In this document: positions 62,993 through 64,000 of the stretch, piece after piece
How the letters are laid out: each line of letters starts with the position of its first letter
How positions within the stretch are numbered: the first letter of the stretch is position 1
Assembly (NCBI RefSeq): GCF_000427905.1
Contig: NZ_ATYX01000009.1
Coordinates: forward strand, 172,532-236,531
Length of the DNA stretch: 64,000 nucleotides
Reading direction: 5' to 3'
Origin: Thermocrispum agreste DSM 44070
Lineage (GTDB): Bacteria > Actinomycetota > Actinomycetes > Mycobacteriales > Pseudonocardiaceae
Program-made: the position numbers and the translations under genes
The notes under the pieces: generated by a model
Database searches by the model: none
Seen by the model: only the letters and a program-made list of their open reading frames with translations
What the model was told of the DNA's origin: nothing

Positions 62993-63658
62993 TCAGCGGC
63001 GCTTGCGTGCGGCCAGCGCCTGCGGCTTGTCCGGCCACGGGGCATCCGCCGGCCGGGCAGGCACGCCGTGGTTGAGCACCGCGTCGGCGGCCAGCACACC
63101 GCTGACCGTGGCGCCGTTGATCAGCTCACCGGACAGGCAACGCCGGACGGCTTCCCGCAGCGGCATCCGATGCAGCACGATGTCGCGCTCTTCGTCGTCG
63201 TCCTCCAGCACCTTGCGGCCGACCTCGGTGAGGTCGCGCGCCAGGTAGACCCGGACCACCTCGTCGGTGAACCCGGCCGAGGCCGCCACGTCGACCAGGG
63301 TGTCCCACCGGCCTGCCACCAGCCCCGCTTCCTCCTCCAGCTCGCGTTGCGCGGTCCGCAGCGGGTCCTCCCCCGCCACGTCCAGCAGGCCGGCGGGCAG
63401 CTCGAGCAGGCGGCGCCCGATCGGATGCCGGTATTGGTGCACCAGCGTCACGTTCTGCTCGTCGTCGACCGCGGCGATGGCCACGGCGCCGAGATGCTCG
63501 ACCACCTCCCGGCGGGCCGTCCCGCCGCCGGGCATGGCCACCTCGTCGATGCGCAGCGCGACCACCCGGCCGATGTGCACGTCGGTGCTGGACACCACGG
63601 TGAACTCGTGCTCCCCGGGTCGCGGGGAGCCACGTCCGGCCGGCCGGGTCTCGGTCAC
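62993..63658 (-). CDS. ADP-ribose pyrophosphatase-type NUDIX hydrolase
   Basis: 221 residues. Nudix box [20 protein letters not shown] then [10 protein letters not shown], preceded by [18 protein letters not shown] as in ADP-ribose pyrophosphatases. It probably hydrolyses ADP-ribose to AMP and ribose 5-phosphate. GTG 63658 overlaps the pyrG stop, the usual actinobacterial pair. Confidence 0.9.
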   Translation of the reverse strand: MTETRPAGRGSPRPGEHEFTVVSSTDVHIGRVVALRIDEVAMPGGGTARREVVEHLGAVAIAAVDDEQNVTLVHQYRHPIGRRLLELPAGLLDVAGEDPLRTAQRELEEEAGLVAGRWDTLVDVAASAGFTDEVVRVYLARDLTEVGRKVLEDDDEERDIVLHRMPLREAVRRCLSGELINGATVSGVLAADAVLNHGVPARPADAPWPDKPQALAARKRR

Positions 63659-64000
63659 GGCAGCGGCAGCCGTTCCGCGGCCTGGTACTTCACGGCCGCC
63701 TCGATGAACGCGTCGAACAACGGGTGCGGCCGGGTCGGCCTGCTCTTGAACTCCGGGTGCGCCTGGGTGCCCACGAAGAACGGGTGCACGTCCGGCGGCA
63801 GCTCGACGAACTCCACCAGCTTGCCGTCCGGCGACGTACCGGAGATGACCAGCCCGGCGTCGGTCAGCCGCTTGCGGTAGGCGTTGTTGACCTCGTACCG
63901 GTGCCGATGCCGCTCGGACACCTCGGTGGTGCCGTAGGCCTTGGCGACCAGGGTGCCGTCCACCAGCTTCGCCGGGTAGGCGCCCAGCCGCATGGTGCCG
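63655..64000 (-). CDS. pyrG: CTP synthase, C-terminal part
   Basis: The frame leaves the window on the right; 115 residues are visible. [24 protein letters not shown] and [19 protein letters not shown] belong to the class I glutamine amidotransferase domain, with the catalytic His-Pro-Glu. The enzyme makes CTP from UTP and glutamine. Confidence 0.93.
   Translation of the reverse strand, partial: GTMRLGAYPAKLVDGTLVAKAYGTTEVSERHRHRYEVNNAYRKRLTDAGLVISGTSPDGKLVEFVELPPDVHPFFVGTQAHPEFKSRPTRPHPLFDAFIEAAVKYQAAERLPLP

Overview
The window is high-GC, densely coded actinobacterial DNA. It uses many GTG starts, has 4-bp ATGA/GTGA gene overlaps and short leaderless-type leaders, and carries mycothiol-clade style gene families. 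The right end (about 51.5-64 kb) keeps the usual actinobacterial core order, read right to left: pyrG, NUDIX, xerD, parA, scpA, scpB, rluB, cmk, plsC, der. The organism is therefore most likely a Pseudonocardiales-type actinomycete; the sequence alone does not give the genus.

Layout. 0-4.4 kb: 3' part of a topoisomerase IV A subunit, a VOC protein, an FkbM methyltransferase and an SRPBCC protein. 4.4-8.3 kb: a secreted M23 peptidase whose 3' end is frameshifted, divergent from a sigma factor fused to a zinc anti-sigma-like domain, a membrane span and an outer domain. 8.3-25.4 kb: a stress-type accessory region with small membrane proteins, two dehydrogenases, a CBS protein, a gas vesicle cluster (gvpO fragment, J, L, S, K, A, F and two accessory genes), a decayed type IB topoisomerase, a holin/DUF3618/DUF4235 operon, a FAD-Rieske fusion and an NDH-2-like enzyme. 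Eight transcription units here share a GNNT-N16/17-GGGTA(G/C) promoter, matching the known SigB/SigF-class consensus, so much of the region looks like one stress regulon. 25.5-27.8 kb: glycerate kinase, NUDIX, secreted protein.

28.5-30.9 kb: two overlapping genes, a 129-aa protein and a 680-aa four-span membrane protein. They share a glycine-rich N-terminal motif of the kind seen in actinobacterial conflict-type proteins. This is the best candidate for an undescribed system. 31-41 kb: a catabolic gene set (MFS porter, SDR, amine oxidase, TMADH-type demethylase, PruA, DadA-like oxidase) divergent from a GntR regulator, probably degrading an N-methylated or cyclic amino acid to glutamate. 41-44.5 kb: a TetR/DUF885-like pair and a LysG/LysE lysine export pair.

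44.8-50.5 kb: two identical tRNA-Pro(GGG) genes in direct orientation bracket a DHA2 drug exporter with its TetR, an archease-RtcB RNA repair operon, and a LacI/HisD-like pair fused by a deletion. 50.8-51.4 kb: two tandem paralogous small proteins. 51.5-64 kb: the core run above, with a KhtTU-like cation/proton antiporter pair, an Erm(37)-like methyltransferase behind a WhiB7-style promoter, and a Gfo/Idh/MocA oxidoreductase inserted. Broken genes are frequent (M23 3' end, gvpO/DUF488, topoisomerase IB, LacI/HisD), which suggests recent deletion and decay or, for single-base shifts, possible sequencing error. No insertion sequence, integrase of mobile type, CRISPR array or rRNA gene was seen.
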